DNA of 16,240 nt from the NCBI GenBank assembly GCA_900545665.1, contig UQZU01000040.1, positions 1 through 16,240 of the forward strand, given 5' to 3'. Of the stretch, positions 15,675-16,240 are shown piece by piece (the first letter of the stretch is position 1; each line of letters starts with the position of its first letter). This DNA comes from an uncultured Collinsella sp. Lineage in GTDB: Bacteria; Actinomycetota; Coriobacteriia; Coriobacteriales; Coriobacteriaceae. The notes beneath the pieces were generated by a model. The model saw nothing but the letters and a program-made list of their open reading frames with translations, had not been told where the DNA came from and searched no databases. The translations under genes were made by a program, and so were the position numbers.

Positions 15675-16240
15675 CTACACAGCCTGTGCCAGCTTCTCGG
15701 CACGCTCGGCGGCGGCGAGTGCCTCGATGACGGTGCCGAGCTGATCGCCCAGGAGGACGCCGTTGTAGGTGGAGTTGAAGCCGATACGGTGATCGGTCAC
15801 GCGGTCCTGGGGCTGATTGTAGGTACGAATCTTCTCGGAACGATTGCCGTGGCCGATCTGGCTTTGACGCTCGGCACCGAGCTCTGCCTGCTGCTTCTCG
15901 AGCTCCATCTCGTACAGGCGGGCGCGCAGCATCTGCATGCAGACCTCGCGGTTCTGGATCTGGGAGCGCTGTTCCTGCGACTGCACCACGGTGTTGGTGG
16001 GCAGGTGGGTGATGCGCACGGCGGAGTAGGTGGTGTTAACGCACTGACCGCCAGGGCCGGAGGCGCAGTAGGTATCGATGCGCAGGTCGGACTGGTTGAT
16101 CTGGACGTCGATTTCCTCGGCCTCGGGAAGTACGGCGACGGTAGCCGTGGAGGTCTGGATGCGGCCCTGGGACTCGGTCTTGGGGACGCGCTGGACGCGG
16201 TGCACGCCGGACTCGAACTTCATGACGGAGTAGACGCGGT
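15675..16240 (-). CDS. prfA: Peptide chain release factor 1, C-terminal part (runs off window)
   Basis: RF1 recognises UAA and UAG in the ribosomal A site and triggers peptide release. The visible 188 or so residues start mid-protein at the right edge (reading RVYSVMKFESG) and continue to the stop. RF1 features are SGVHRVQRVP, the release motif GGQ in SGPGGQCVNTTYSAVRITH, and IRTYNQPQDRVTDHRIG. These separate it from RF2. The residue after GGQ is Cys where E. coli has His. The missing N-terminal half, with the PxT codon-recognition motif, lies outside the window. PrmC, which methylates the GGQ glutamine, is the next gene downstream. Confidence 0.96.
   Translation of the reverse strand, partial: RVYSVMKFESGVHRVQRVPKTESQGRIQTSTATVAVLPEAEEIDVQINQSDLRIDTYCASGPGGQCVNTTYSAVRITHLPTNTVVQSQEQRSQIQNREVCMQMLRARLYEMELEKQQAELGAERQSQIGHGNRSEKIRTYNQPQDRVTDHRIGFNSTYNGVLLGDQLGTVIEALAAAERAEKLAQAV

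Noticed and set aside
15485..15703. Minus-strand open frame of 72 codons overlapping the prfA end
   Set aside because: It runs through the palindrome, the terminator hairpin and the inverted repeat, starts inside prfA in another frame and has no ribosome-binding site.

Overview
All supported genes in this window lie on the minus strand, so transcription runs from high to low coordinates. The coding DNA is G+C-rich. The proteins have an actinobacterial character, and the gene order resembles what I recall for Coriobacteriia; a Collinsella-like gut bacterium is my best guess. This is inference from layout and protein character, not a database match. Nothing suggests a plasmid or phage: this is a housekeeping chromosomal block with one small accessory module and some repeat-derived spacer DNA.

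Layout in transcription order. (1) The 3' part of prfA (release factor 1) enters from the right edge. It is followed by a palindromic hairpin at its stop codon and a strong terminator. (2) An AT-rich, apparently gene-free stretch of about 0.5 kb carries two copies of a short repeat of the kind associated with REP/RAYT elements. (3) prmC, the methyltransferase that modifies release factors, carries an unusual internal insert of about 120 residues. (4) A complete hicA-hicB toxin-antitoxin pair has its own promoter and a palindromic operator. (5) tsaC (tRNA threonylcarbamoyladenosine synthesis) and glpK (glycerol kinase) are closely spaced. (6) upp (uracil phosphoribosyltransferase) follows. (7) A promoter precedes the full F1Fo ATP synthase operon, atpI-B-E-F-H-A-G-D-C. 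(8) A terminator-like hairpin is followed immediately by murA and a LytR-CpsA-Psr (LCP) gene. The LCP gene ends in the same palindromic hairpin as prfA.

The order prfA-prmC-tsaC-upp-atp is an old bacterial arrangement, also known in Bacillus, and atp followed by murA is known in actinobacteria. Against that background glpK and hicAB look like insertions. The block covers translation termination and tRNA modification, nucleotide salvage, energy coupling, and the first committed step of peptidoglycan synthesis plus attachment of wall polymers.

Most worth a second look: the duplicated 3'-end palindrome; the possible attenuator between atpC and murA; the acidic Ala/Glu-rich insert in PrmC; hicAB placed between prmC and tsaC; and the repeat-bearing spacer separating prfA from prmC. 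I found no CRISPR array, rRNA, tRNA, phage gene or intact transposase.
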